DNA from: Microbacteriaceae bacterium PS02068
GTDB lineage: Bacteria; Actinomycetota; Actinomycetes; Actinomycetales; Microbacteriaceae
Direction of reading: 5' to 3'
NCBI GenBank assembly: GCA_029959325.1
Contig: JASCPF010000003.1
Location: 43,674 to 107,673 of the forward strand
DNA: 64,000 bases
The notes beneath the pieces are model-generated. The model was given only the letters and a program-made list of their open reading frames with translations, was not told where the DNA came from and did not search any database. The position numbers were made by a program, and so were the translations under genes. Below, in pieces: positions 6,880 through 15,444 of the stretch; position 1 is the stretch's first letter, and each line of letters opens with the position of its first letter.

Positions 6880-7701
6880 ATGGCCGGATACGGGCACGGG
6901 TCGGCGACGGGCATCGACGAGCGTACGCTCGGGCGCATCGACCTGCTGCTGTTCGACGCCGACTATCCCGATGCGCAGGCGGCGATGGAGGATGCCTGGC
7001 GCATCGCTCTCCTCGCCGCCGAGCCCCGGCTGCGCGACGCGCGCGAGCGTGTGCGGGCCGAGGCCGTCCGCGCGGCCAACGAGCGGCGTGACCCCGATAT
7101 CGCCCCGATTCCCCATGTCGGACTGATCCACCGCGTGGCGCTCGGTGCAGCCCTCGTGCTCGCCGTCGTCGCGGCGGGACTCGTCCTGACCTCCGCCCGT
7201 CCACCGCTCACTCTCGACATCACGATGCTGCCCGCCGGTCTTGCCGCCGCAGCCTCGGCCGCGCTGCTCTGGTGGCTCGAGCCGCGTCGCGCGAACGGGT
7301 CGCTGTGGGCCTCGCGCGCGCCTTCGGTGCTGCACCTCGTGTGCGGATGCCTGTGGCTGTTCGCGGGCGCCGTCGCCGTGCTCGGCCGGTGGGGTGAGGT
7401 CGACGGTGCGCATCCGCTCGCCGCGACGACGGGGCTGACGCTCCTCGGCGTTTCGGGCGCCGCGGCGCTGCTGCTCTGGTGGCGCGCTCGCGCGGCCGAC
7501 CAGTCGGGGCGTCAGTCCGGCACGGCGCGCCTGACGGGCGACCTCATCGACGCGCGACACCGACGAAGTGCTCTCAGAGCTCGACGCCTGGTGGCGGGCG
7601 ACAGGCCCGAACGCCCTCGCACACAACGGCGAGCGGGTGCGGCGCGTGCGCCTCGAGGTGCTCGCACGGCTGCGGCACGCGGGCATCATCGCCGAACGTG
7701 A
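6880..7701 (+). CDS. Membrane protein of unknown function, probably frameshifted near its end
   Basis: The readable frame gives 273 aa: an acidic/alanine-rich helical N-terminus (about 1-75) and four membrane helices (about 85-105, 112-130, 145-165 and 180-200). ATG 6880 follows a good ribosome site (GAGGAGG). From about base 7555 this frame becomes Arg/Ala-rich with poor third-position GC, while the +1 frame becomes gene-like (7568-7759). The true protein probably continued as DTDEVLSELDAWWRATGPNA. Either the gene carries a one-base insertion or the sequence has an error. Function not recognised. Confidence 0.5.
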   Translation: MAGYGHGSATGIDERTLGRIDLLLFDADYPDAQAAMEDAWRIALLAAEPRLRDARERVRAEAVRAANERRDPDIAPIPHVGLIHRVALGAALVLAVVAAGLVLTSARPPLTLDITMLPAGLAAAASAALLWWLEPRRANGSLWASRAPSVLHLVCGCLWLFAGAVAVLGRWGEVDGAHPLAATTGLTLLGVSGAAALLLWWRARAADQSGRQSGTARLTGDLIDARHRRSALRARRLVAGDRPERPRTQRRAGAARAPRGARTAAARGHHRRT

Positions 7702-7759
7702 CGAGCGGATGCTCCGCGACGAGTTCGCCCCGCACCGCTGGCGCGAGCGCCGAGCCTGA
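7568..7759 (+). pseudogene. Frameshifted C-terminal part of the 6880 membrane protein
   Basis: The +1 frame encodes a 63-residue soluble tail, SELDAWWRATGPNALAHNGE and onward, ending FAPHRWRERRA. Its third positions are almost all G or C. It joins the 6880 frame naturally if one base in 7553-7567 is removed. It could be a separate small gene starting at GTG 7568, but there is no ribosome site or promoter of the usual kind in front. Confidence 0.45.
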
Positions 7760-7799
7760 CCTGCGGGTGCGCTGACGCGCGCGCCGCGGGCCAGCACGC

Positions 7800-8150
7800 C
7801 TAGCGCCCCTGACGCTTCTTGTAGGGCTTCGGCTGTCCTTTGACGATCGGGGCGCGGCCCTTGCCCTTGGATGCCTTCGCCTTGCCGCCGCCCGCTGCCT
7901 TCGGCGCGGGAGCCGCGGCCGGCGCCTCCGCGATCCGGGTGCGGGCCTCGTCGATCAACAGCCGGCCGGCGGGTGTGAGAGCCCATGGCGTTGAGGTTCG
8001 CGTGATGAGCGGGTGACCGACCTCTTCTTCGAGAACGTCGATGGCGGTGTAGACGGATGCCAGGGACACGCCCAGACCCTCCGCCGCACGTGGCGCGTGC
8101 ATCCCGGCATCCACGACCGCGACGAACCGCGTGAGGTGTCTCGTCTTCAT
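7800..8150 (-). CDS. Short LysR-type helix-turn-helix protein with lysine-rich tail
   Basis: This 116-aa protein begins MKTRHLTRFVAVVDAGMHAP, followed by AAEGLGVSLASVYTAIDVLE, which is the winged helix-turn-helix of LysR-family regulators (about 1-65). There is no effector-binding domain. Instead the protein ends in an Ala/Lys-rich basic tail (about 85-116, GKAKASKGKGRAP). It is a stand-alone DNA-binding protein that may bind DNA nonspecifically through the tail. ATG 8150 follows a GGGAGG ribosome site. It lies downstream of, and on the same strand as, the MFS exporter at 8219, so it could regulate it. Confidence 0.7.
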   Translation of the reverse strand: MKTRHLTRFVAVVDAGMHAPRAAEGLGVSLASVYTAIDVLEEEVGHPLITRTSTPWALTPAGRLLIDEARTRIAEAPAAAPAPKAAGGGKAKASKGKGRAPIVKGQPKPYKKRQGR

Positions 8151-8218
8151 GGATCCTCCCGAGCCCGGCGACGCGGTGCCTGTCAACGCGGTGCCTTTCG
8201 ACCGTACCCGACGGAGGA

Positions 8219-9865
8219 TCAGCCGTCGGACGCCGCGGCCTCTGCGGGCTCTGATACCCGGCGCAGCCGCACGGCTCCGACGAACCCGAGCAGCAGGAAC
8301 GCCGACGCGACCAGCAGCGACCACCGCGTGGCATCCGCGAAGCCCTGCGCGAGCGCGGCGACCGCGGCGCCGGTCTGATCGCCGAGCGCACTCGACGCGC
8401 CCTCGGCGCGCAGCTGCGCGATCGTGGTGCCGGCCGACTGGCGCGTCGCGTCGGCGAGGCCGTCCGCGGCCTGACCGCTGAGGCCCGCCCTGGTCAGCGC
8501 GGACGGCAGCGTGAGCGCGAGCGACACTGAGAGTGCGGCACCGGCGAAGGCCGTGCCGAGCGCCGACCCGACCTGACGCACGGTGCTCTGCGTGGCGGAG
8601 CCCTGGCCGGAGACCTCGACGGGGACATCGCGCAGCACGGTGCCGGTCAGCTGCGCCGACGCGAGTCCGAGCCCGAGCCCGTAGACCACGAGCGGAATCG
8701 CCACGAGCCACCCGGGGCTCGTGCCCGACACGATGAGGGCCAGGACGAAGACGCCGACCACTTCGAGCCCGAGACCGATGAGCACGGTGCCGGGCGAACC
8801 GAACCGCGCCGCGAGATGGCGGGCGGATGCCCCGGAGAAGAACGCGCCGATCGCCATCGCCGCGAGCACGAGACCCGCTCCCATGACATCCATGCCGAGG
8901 GCGTTGATCAGGAACAGGGGGAGCACGAAGATGATCGCGAACTCGCCGACGGCGACCATGGCGGCGGTGAGGTTGCCCCACGTGAAGGTCGGCAGCCGGA
9001 AGAGGTCGAGGTCGAGCAGCGCCGAGCGGCGCACCCGCTCGCGGTGACGCTCCCACACCACGAAGAGCACCAGCGCCACGACGGCGATCGCCAGAGCCAC
9101 CGGCGCTGCCGAGATCGGGGCGTCCTGCGGCCACACCCATCCGAACAGTCTCAGCTCCGCCTTCGGCTTCCACCAGCCGAGGTCGGGGCCCTCGATCACG
9201 GCGAACACGAGCGCGCCGAAGCCGATCGCCGACAGCAGCGCCCCGTCGACGTCGGCACCGGGCCGCCCCTTCGCGCCGCGGGTCTCGGGAACGGTCAGGA
9301 GCGCGCCGATGAACACCGCCGCCCCGAGCGGGATGTTCACCAGGAAGATCCAGTGCCATGACGCCCACTGCGTCAGCGCACCGCCGGCGAGCGGGCCGAC
9401 AGCGGCGGCGCCCGAGATCACCGCGCCCCACACGCCGAACGCGGCCGCCCGATAGCGGCCGCGGAACACCGCGTTGACGGTCGACAGGGTCGAGGGCATG
9501 ATGAGCGCCGCCCCCACCGCCTGCACGGCGCGCGCGCCGATGAGAGGCCCCGCGGCATCCGACATCGCGGCCAGCACACTGCCGGCGACGAAGACGACGA
9601 TGCCGACGAGGAACAGCAGTCGGCGCCCCCACCGGTCGGCGAGTCGTCCGGTCGACAGCAGCAGGGCCGCCAGCAGCACGGCGTACAGGCTGTTCACCCA
9701 CTGCGCGTCGGTCAGGTCGAGATTTAGGTCGCGGATGATGTCGGGCAGCGCGACGCCGACGATCGTGCCGTCGAGCACGATCATGCCGAGACCGATGGAC
9801 AGGACGACGAGGGCGAACCACTCCCGCCGGGTGGGCGGCGTCTCCGGAGCCGTGGATGTACTCAC
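8219..9865 (-). CDS. MFS drug exporter, DHA2 (EmrB/QacA) family
   Basis: The 548-aa product has 14 membrane helices. It carries MFS motif A after helix 2 (GRLADRWGRR) and motif C in helix 5 (GAAAVGPLAGGALTQWASWH followed by WIFLVNIP), the hallmarks of DHA2 proton-coupled drug exporters of the cell membrane. GTG 9865 is chosen because TACGGT lies six bases upstream on the same strand, the leaderless layout. Longer starts would cross that promoter. The substrate cannot be inferred. Confidence 0.88.
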   Translation of the reverse strand: MSTSTAPETPPTRREWFALVVLSIGLGMIVLDGTIVGVALPDIIRDLNLDLTDAQWVNSLYAVLLAALLLSTGRLADRWGRRLLFLVGIVVFVAGSVLAAMSDAAGPLIGARAVQAVGAALIMPSTLSTVNAVFRGRYRAAAFGVWGAVISGAAAVGPLAGGALTQWASWHWIFLVNIPLGAAVFIGALLTVPETRGAKGRPGADVDGALLSAIGFGALVFAVIEGPDLGWWKPKAELRLFGWVWPQDAPISAAPVALAIAVVALVLFVVWERHRERVRRSALLDLDLFRLPTFTWGNLTAAMVAVGEFAIIFVLPLFLINALGMDVMGAGLVLAAMAIGAFFSGASARHLAARFGSPGTVLIGLGLEVVGVFVLALIVSGTSPGWLVAIPLVVYGLGLGLASAQLTGTVLRDVPVEVSGQGSATQSTVRQVGSALGTAFAGAALSVSLALTLPSALTRAGLSGQAADGLADATRQSAGTTIAQLRAEGASSALGDQTGAAVAALAQGFADATRWSLLVASAFLLLGFVGAVRLRRVSEPAEAAASDG

Positions 9866-9871
9866 GACACG

Positions 9872-9877
9872 ACCGTA
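9872..9877 (-). promoter_or_regulatory. -10 box TACGGT, leaderless promoter of the DHA2 exporter
   Basis: On the minus strand TACGGT is followed by CGTGTC and then GTG at 9865. It fixes the start of the exporter. Confidence 0.5.
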
Positions 9878-9958
9878 GCGCGCGGGCGTGCCCGCGTCTC
9901 CGCGACGTGGGCGGGACAAACCGCGTTCTCCACCCCGAGCGCACGGGACGAGCGCGCG

Positions 9959-9964
9959 TAAGAT
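9959..9964 (+). promoter_or_regulatory. -10 box TAAGAT, leaderless promoter of the Cys-rich microprotein
   Basis: TAAGAT, then GGTGTC, then ATG 9971. It faces away from the exporter promoter about 80 bases upstream. Confidence 0.5.
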
Positions 9965-9970
9965 GGTGTC

Positions 9971-10090
9971 ATGGCCACTTCGAACCTGCCGACCCCCGTC
10001 CTGCAGCCCGTCCCCGACGAGCTGAACCTGCTGACGCCTGCCGACGACGGCGCGTCGTGCTGCGGTGGCGGTTGCTGCAGCACGAGCTGA
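9971..10090 (+). CDS. 39-aa cysteine-rich microprotein
   Basis: The peptide begins MATSNLPTPVLQPVPDELNL and ends DDGASCCGGGCCSTS. It is an ordinary Pro/Leu-rich first half followed by a C-terminal CCGGGCC cluster of four cysteines. The -10 box six bases before the ATG and the codon bias support translation. The CC-GGG-CC tail could bind a metal or be a substrate for a modifying enzyme, but no maturation gene is next door. The next gene (10174) is a small membrane-anchored protein. Function unknown. Confidence 0.6.
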   Translation: MATSNLPTPVLQPVPDELNLLTPADDGASCCGGGCCSTS

Positions 10091-10173
10091 CCCGCCTGGC
10101 GCGCGCTGTCAAGCCCCTGCTCGCCGTCTCGCCCGTCGCCTAGCGTCGAGAGCAGACGACGAAGGGACACACT

Positions 10174-10383
10174 GTGTCGGCAATCAAGTTCTGGATCACC
10201 ATCGCAGCTGTCGGAGCGGGAGCGTACCTGCTCGGCGCTCGCGCTGGACGGGCGCGCTATCGCGAGATCAGCAGCGCCGCGAAGCACCTGTGGAACGATC
10301 CCTCACTTCGCAAGGCGCGCGCCCAGTCGCGGAAGGTCGTTGACAAGGCCGCCAAGAAGGCGGCGAAGAAGCTCGGCGCCTGA
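10174..10383 (+). CDS. Small membrane-anchored YtxH-like protein
   Basis: The 69-aa product has an N-terminal membrane helix (about 5-22, FWITIAAVGAGAYLLGARAG) followed by a strongly basic, Lys/Ala-rich amphipathic helix (QSRKVVDKAAKKAAKKLGA). This resembles YtxH-type proteins. A TAGCGT -10-like box at 10141 and GAAGGGA at 10161 precede the GTG start. A strong hairpin terminator follows immediately. Function unknown. Confidence 0.65.
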   Translation: MSAIKFWITIAAVGAGAYLLGARAGRARYREISSAAKHLWNDPSLRKARAQSRKVVDKAAKKAAKKLGA

Positions 10384-10391
10384 CGTCGGCG

Positions 10392-10431
10392 CGACGATGG
10401 CCGGACCCCTTCGGGAGTCCGGCCATCGTCG
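10392..10431 (+). terminator. Strong hairpin terminator between 10174 and the PfpI gene
   Basis: A perfect 15-base stem (10392-10406 with 10417-10431) with a CCCTTCGGGA loop and a short G/T-containing tail. It lies between two convergent genes and may serve both. Confidence 0.8.
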
Positions 10432-10445
10432 TTCGTGCGCCGGCG

Positions 10446-10997
10446 CTACGCGGACTGACCCGCGTGGGTGCCTTCCGTGATCTCTTCGACGAGCTTCGCG
10501 TTGAACGCGGGCAGATCGTCGGGGGTGCGGCTGGTGACCAGTCCCTCGTCGACCACGACCTCTTCGTCGACCCAGGTCGCGCCGGCGTTTCGCAGGTCGG
10601 TCTGCAGGCTCGGGTAGCTCGTCAGGGTGCGACCGCGCACGACGTCGCCCTCGACGAGAGTCCAGGCCGCGTGGCAGATCGCACCCACCGGCTTGTGCTG
10701 GGCGAAGAAGGCGGTCGCGAAGCGGACGGATGCCTCGTCGGTGCGCAGTTCGTCGGCGTTGCCGACGCCGCCCGGCAGCACGAGGGCGTCGAAGTCACCG
10801 GCATCCGCGTCAGCCGACGCGAGGTCGACTGACTGCTCGTGACCGTGCTCGCCCGCGATCGAGCCTTGCTCGGGCGAGACGAGCACGACCGTCGCGCCGG
10901 CATCGGCGATCGCCTGCCAGGGCGAGGTGAGCTCGCTGTCTTCGAATCCGTCGGTCGCGAGGAACGCGACGCGCTTGCCGTTCAGTGTCGTGGTCAT
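10446..10997 (-). CDS. PfpI/DJ-1 family protein (class I amidotransferase-like)
   Basis: This 183-aa protein has the DJ-1/PfpI nucleophile elbow, with C108 followed by H109 in VGAICHAAW, and the conserved acidic residues in ATDGFEDSEL (E19 region). Related proteins (YhbO, PfpI) have been described as proteases, chaperones or deglycases acting on glycated proteins and DNA; which applies here cannot be told. Length is normal. The ATG is preceded on the minus strand by TACCGT and six bases, so the mRNA is probably leaderless. Confidence 0.85.
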   Translation of the reverse strand: MTTTLNGKRVAFLATDGFEDSELTSPWQAIADAGATVVLVSPEQGSIAGEHGHEQSVDLASADADAGDFDALVLPGGVGNADELRTDEASVRFATAFFAQHKPVGAICHAAWTLVEGDVVRGRTLTSYPSLQTDLRNAGATWVDEEVVVDEGLVTSRTPDDLPAFNAKLVEEITEGTHAGQSA

Positions 10998-11003
10998 CCT
11001 TCG

Positions 11004-11009
11004 ACGGTA
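11004..11009 (-). promoter_or_regulatory. -10 box TACCGT, leaderless promoter of the PfpI gene
   Basis: On the minus strand TACCGT, then CGAAGG, then ATG at 10997. Confidence 0.5.
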
Positions 11010-11082
11010 CGGAACGCCGCGCGACCGCGCGGGGGGCTTGACAGCTCCCCGCGAGGTGCCACGAAAGTGACGAGCGCGGCGG

Positions 11083-12612
11083 TCAGTGCCCTGCAGGCAT
11101 CCCCGCGCCGATCTGATCGGCGGGCTTGCGAATGAGGAATGCGCTGATCAGCAACGGCATGCCGATGATGGCCGCCAGCAAGAACGCGGCACGCGCCCCG
11201 GCGGCCCCCGCCGCGGGGCCCGCGACGCCCGAGGCTGACGCCGCCGCGCTCGCAGAGGTCATCACCGCGATCAGAAGAGCGACTCCCGCGGCGCCGGCGA
11301 CCTGCTGCACGGTCGAGACCGTCGCGCTGCCATACGAGTAGAAGCGCGGCTCGAGCGACCCGAGCGAGGCGGTGAACAGTGGCGTGAACGACATCGCCAG
11401 ACCGATCGAGAGGAGGGTCTGCGCGACCACGAGCGCCCAGATCGGCGTCATCTCGGTGAGTGTCGTGAACCACCACAGGATGGCGAGCACGACGACCGTG
11501 CCGGGAACGAGCAGCACGCGCGTGCCCCAGCGGTCGTAGATGCGCCCGATGACGGGGCCGAGGAAACCCATCGCGAGTGCACCCGGCAGCACGACGAGCC
11601 CAGAGTCGGTCGCGGACAGCTTCAACGTGCCCTGCAGGTAGAGGGGCAGGGCCGTCAGCGTGCCGAAGAAGGCCAGCGACATCACCGCGAAGTGCGCGAC
11701 CGAGAGCGAGAAGTTGGCCGAACGGAAGATGCGCAGGTCGAGCAGAGCATCATCGACCTTCTGCAGGATCAGCTGGCGCCAGACGAACAGCCCCAGCGCG
11801 ACGACGCCGATCGAGAGCGCGACGATCATGGTGAGGCGTTGCACGTCGGCTGCAGCGGCGGCGGCTGCGGCATCCACTCCGGCATCGTGCCCGCCGATCT
11901 GACTGAGACCGAACACGATTCCGCCGAAACCGAGGGCCGACAAGATCACGGACATGACGTCGATCGGCGCGTCGGAACGCTCGCCGAGGTTGTGGATCCA
12001 TCGCACGCCCACCACGAGGGCCACGATGGCGATCGGCAGCACGATCGCGAAGATCCAGCGCCAGTTCAGGGTGTCGAGGAGGACGCCCGCCATCGTGGGG
12101 CCGATCGCCGGCGCGAGGGAGATCACGACGCTGACGCGGCCCATCATGCGCCCGCGCAGGTGCGGCGGCACCGCCGACATGATCGTCGTCATGAGCAGGG
12201 GCATCATGATCGCCGTACCCGAGGCCTGGATCACGCGCGCCGCGACGAGCACCTCGAACCCGGGCGCGATCAGTGCGACGAGCGTGCCGGTGGAGAAGAG
12301 CCCCATCGCGGTGGCGAACATCGCCCGCGTCGTGAAACGGTTGAGCAGAAACCCGGTCGTCGGGATGACGACGGCCATCGTCAGCATGAACGCGGTCGTG
12401 AGCCACTGCGCCTGAACGGCCGTGATGCCGAGGTCGCCCATGAGGTGCGGGATCGCCACGCCCATCGTGGTCTCGTTGAGGATCGCGACGAACGCGGCCG
12501 CCAGCAGCAGCCAGATGACCCGGTTCTCTTTGACGCCGACCGTCGCGGTCGGCGCGGGCGCGGGCGAGTCGGGGGTCTGAGAGGAAGCGGTGCCGGTGTC
12601 GACGGATGCCAT
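11083..12612 (-). CDS. MFS drug exporter, DHA2 (EmrB/QacA) family
   Basis: The 509-aa product has 14 predicted membrane helices. The helix 5 motif C region reads SLAPAIGPTMAGVLLDTLNW, then RWIFAIVLP; the motif A region is degenerate (TTGFLLNRFTTRAMF). Helix 1 contains AILNETTMGVAIPHLMGDLG, typical of DHA2 transporters. ATG 12612 follows an AGGAG site six bases upstream; the frame stays open further upstream but without a ribosome site. It is a second, not closely similar, exporter besides 8219-9865. The substrate is unknown. Confidence 0.86.
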   Translation of the reverse strand: MASVDTGTASSQTPDSPAPAPTATVGVKENRVIWLLLAAAFVAILNETTMGVAIPHLMGDLGITAVQAQWLTTAFMLTMAVVIPTTGFLLNRFTTRAMFATAMGLFSTGTLVALIAPGFEVLVAARVIQASGTAIMMPLLMTTIMSAVPPHLRGRMMGRVSVVISLAPAIGPTMAGVLLDTLNWRWIFAIVLPIAIVALVVGVRWIHNLGERSDAPIDVMSVILSALGFGGIVFGLSQIGGHDAGVDAAAAAAAADVQRLTMIVALSIGVVALGLFVWRQLILQKVDDALLDLRIFRSANFSLSVAHFAVMSLAFFGTLTALPLYLQGTLKLSATDSGLVVLPGALAMGFLGPVIGRIYDRWGTRVLLVPGTVVVLAILWWFTTLTEMTPIWALVVAQTLLSIGLAMSFTPLFTASLGSLEPRFYSYGSATVSTVQQVAGAAGVALLIAVMTSASAAASASGVAGPAAGAAGARAAFLLAAIIGMPLLISAFLIRKPADQIGAGMPAGH

Positions 12613-12773
12613 GCGGACTCCTGGGGTCATCGGAGGAAAGTCATCGGAAAAGGGCATCGGGCGGATGCCACGCAAGAAGGCACGCGCGGACAGAGGCCAT
12701 GCGTCGTGACGAACCTCAACCATAACCGGGGGGCCTGACGCGCTATTCCGAATCCGGATGGGACGATCGCGGC

Positions 12774-13421
12774 ATGGCATCCCATCGTCACTCCCGCGTC
12801 CTCGTGCGCGGGCCGATCTCCCTCGCCGCCGGCGTCATCGTGAGTGCGGTCGTCGTGCCGCTGCTCGGCTGGATCGCGGGCCTGCTGGCAGGGTGGGCGG
12901 TCATCGCCCTCGTCAACGCCGCGTGGCTGCTCGTGGCGCTCTGGCCGATGGATGCCGCGCAGACGCGCGCCCACGCCACCGCCGAAGACCCCGGTCGCAC
13001 CCTCGCTCGCACGATCTCTCTCGTCGGCAGCCTGGTGAGCCTCGGCGCCGTCGTCGCGGTGCTGGTGCGCAGCCACGGCGACACCGCCACCGCCGCCCTC
13101 ACGGCCGGCACAGCGATCATCGCCGTCGTCGCGTCGTGGGCGCTGATCCAGGTCGACTACATGCTGCGGTACGCGCACCGCTACTACTCGCGGACCGACA
13201 ACGGCCAGAAGGGAGGCATCGACTTCAATCAGGACGAGGATCCGATGTACTCCGACTTCGGCTACTTCTCGGTCGGGCTCGGCATGACCTATCAGGTCTC
13301 CGACACCAACGTCTCGGCGAACGAGATCCGGCGGCTCATCATCGCGCAGACGCTCGTGGCGTATCTCTTCGGCGCGGTGATCCTCGCGAGCGTCGTCAAC
13401 CTCGTGGCGGGCATCGGCTGA
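12774..13421 (+). CDS. DUF1345 membrane protein
   Basis: The 215-aa product has five membrane helices (two near 12-58, two near 78-125, one at the end). It carries the DUF1345 signature in the last third: the YYSRTDNGQKGGIDF loop, FGYFSVGLGMTYQVSDTNVS, then RRLIIAQTLVAYLFGAVILA. The function of DUF1345 proteins is not established. The gene is transcribed divergently from the DHA2 exporter at 12612. GACGAT sits six bases before ATG 12774, a weak leaderless -10. Confidence 0.85.
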   Translation: MASHRHSRVLVRGPISLAAGVIVSAVVVPLLGWIAGLLAGWAVIALVNAAWLLVALWPMDAAQTRAHATAEDPGRTLARTISLVGSLVSLGAVVAVLVRSHGDTATAALTAGTAIIAVVASWALIQVDYMLRYAHRYYSRTDNGQKGGIDFNQDEDPMYSDFGYFSVGLGMTYQVSDTNVSANEIRRLIIAQTLVAYLFGAVILASVVNLVAGIG

Positions 13422-13470
13422 TCCCGACGTCTGTGCATCGACGGCTGCCCCCGACGTCTGCGGCGCGACG

Positions 13471-13476
13471 TAGAGT
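13471..13476 (+). promoter_or_regulatory. -10 box TAGAGT, leaderless promoter of the ABC exporter
   Basis: TAGAGT, then GACGCC, then ATG 13483. Confidence 0.5.
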
Positions 13477-13482
13477 GACGCC

Positions 13483-15441
13483 ATGAGCATGGGCGGAATG
13501 GGCGGCGGCATGGGCGGGGGCGGCCGCGGCGTGGTGTTCCGCGGCGTCGACGAGGCCGCGCAGCGGAAGCTGAACGCCGAGGCGCCCGAGATCCCGCACC
13601 TGGGTTCGCGCATCGTCGTGATGTTCCGCCCCTACCTCGGGCGGCTCGTGCTCACCGCGATCATGGTCATCGCCGGCGCCGCGATCGGCGTGATCCCGCC
13701 GCTGATCGTGCAGCAGATCTTCGATCAGGCGCTGTTCCCGACGAACGGATCGGGCGCCGACCTGGGGCTCCTGTGGCGGCTCGTGGCTGCGATGATCGGG
13801 CTGTTCCTGCTGGGGGCGGTGCTCGGTGTCGCGCAGACGTGGCTCACGTCCACCGTCGGCAACGAGGTCACCGGCGACCTGCGGGTGCGGCTGTTCGACC
13901 ACCTGCAGGCGATGGAGCTGGGCTTTTTCACCCGCACGAAGACCGGGGTCATCCAGTCGCGGCTGCAGAACGACGTCGGCGGCGTCTCGGGCGTGCTGAC
14001 CAACACCGTCACGAGCATTCTCGGCAACACCGTGACGGTCGCCTCAGCCCTCGTCGCGATGGTGATCATCGACTGGCGGCTGACGCTCATCGCCGTCTTC
14101 CTCATGCCGATCCTGATCTTCGTGCAGCGGCGCGTCGGTCAGGTGCGCGCACGCATCGCGGGGCAGACGCAGGAGTCGCTGTCCGAGCTCACGAGCATCA
14201 CGCAAGAGACGCTCTCGGTCAGTGGCATCCTGCTGTCGAAGTCGTTCAACCGCCAACGCACCGAGGGCGCTCGCTACCGCGAAGAGAACACCAACCAGGT
14301 GCGGCTGCAGGTGCAGCGTGCCATGAGCGGGCAGGGCTTCTTCGCCGTCGTGCAGGTGATCATGTCGTCGGTTCCCGCCGTCATCTACCTCGTCTCGGGG
14401 TACATCATGGGGGCCGGCACCGACACGATCACAGCCGGCACCGTCGTCGCCTTTACGACGGTGCAGGCGCGCCTGCTCATGCCGCTGATGGGCCTCATGC
14501 GTGTGGCGCTCGACCTGCAGACCTCGAAAGCGCTGTTCGCCCGCATCTTCGAGTACCTCGACCTGGTTCCCGCGATCAAGGATGCCCCGGGGGCCATCAC
14601 CGTCGCCGACGCGCCCGGGCCGGTCGGGCGGGTCGAGTTCGACGACGTGGTCTTCCGTTACCCGGATGCCGCGGCCGACGGTCGCCCGACGCTCGGGGGC
14701 GTGTCGTTCGTGGCCGAGCCCGGCCAGCACGTGGCGTTCGTCGGGCCTTCCGGGGCGGGGAAGACGACCGTGCTCTACCTGGCGCCGCGGCTGTACGAGG
14801 CATCCGGCGGGCGTGTGCTCTTCTCGGGCGCCGACGTGAAGAGCCTCACGCAGGAGTCGATCATCGACCACATCGGCATCGTGTCGCAGGAGACCTACCT
14901 CTTTCACGCGACGATCCGCGAGAACCTCCGCTATGCGAAGCCTGACGCGACGGACGCCGAGCTCGAGGCCGCCTGCACGGCTGCGAACATCCACCACATC
15001 ATCGAATCGTTCGAGCACGGCTACGACACCATCGTCGGTGAGCGAGGCTACCGCCTGTCGGGCGGCGAGAAGCAGCGCATCGCGATCGCCCGCGTGCTGC
15101 TGAAAGACCCGCCCGTGCTACTGCTCGACGAGGCGACCTCGGCACTCGACACGGTGTCGGAGCGCGTCGTGCAGGAGGCGCTCGACAAAGCGGCATCCGG
15201 TCGCACGACCCTCTCGATCGCGCACCGGCTGTCGACCGTCGTCGGCGCCGACATCATCCACGTCGTCGAGGCCGGGAAGATCGTCGAGTCGGGCTCGCAC
15301 GCCGAGCTGCTCGCGCGCGGCGGGCTCTATGCCGAGCTGGCCGCCGAGCAGATGGCCGCGGCGCGGATCGAGGGGATGGAAGCCGCAGCAGAGGCGGGCG
15401 GCGACCGCGCGGTGGCGAAAGCGTGGCTGCCGGTCGAGTGA
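13483..15441 (+). CDS. ABC exporter, fused permease and ATPase (multidrug/lipid type)
   Basis: The 652-aa half-transporter has a Gly/Met-rich N-terminus, six membrane helices (about 45-330) and a C-terminal nucleotide-binding domain. The Walker A loop GPSGAGKTT begins at residue 421, the signature LSGGEKQR at 525, followed by Walker B LLLDEATSALD and the His switch (SIAHRLSTV). It would work as a homodimer in the cell membrane, exporting a drug, lipid or peptide. It is not paired with a second half-transporter, and no peptidase domain is present. The start is fixed by the leaderless promoter. Confidence 0.93.
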   Translation: MSMGGMGGGMGGGGRGVVFRGVDEAAQRKLNAEAPEIPHLGSRIVVMFRPYLGRLVLTAIMVIAGAAIGVIPPLIVQQIFDQALFPTNGSGADLGLLWRLVAAMIGLFLLGAVLGVAQTWLTSTVGNEVTGDLRVRLFDHLQAMELGFFTRTKTGVIQSRLQNDVGGVSGVLTNTVTSILGNTVTVASALVAMVIIDWRLTLIAVFLMPILIFVQRRVGQVRARIAGQTQESLSELTSITQETLSVSGILLSKSFNRQRTEGARYREENTNQVRLQVQRAMSGQGFFAVVQVIMSSVPAVIYLVSGYIMGAGTDTITAGTVVAFTTVQARLLMPLMGLMRVALDLQTSKALFARIFEYLDLVPAIKDAPGAITVADAPGPVGRVEFDDVVFRYPDAAADGRPTLGGVSFVAEPGQHVAFVGPSGAGKTTVLYLAPRLYEASGGRVLFSGADVKSLTQESIIDHIGIVSQETYLFHATIRENLRYAKPDATDAELEAACTAANIHHIIESFEHGYDTIVGERGYRLSGGEKQRIAIARVLLKDPPVLLLDEATSALDTVSERVVQEALDKAASGRTTLSIAHRLSTVVGADIIHVVEAGKIVESGSHAELLARGGLYAELAAEQMAAARIEGMEAAAEAGGDRAVAKAWLPVE

Positions 15442-15444
15442 GGG

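Noticed and set aside
13421..13482. Direct repeat CCGACGTCTG twice before the ABC exporter
   Set aside because: Ten-base repeats at this GC content are weak evidence. The second copy ends ten bases before the -10 box, but no symmetry suggests an operator.
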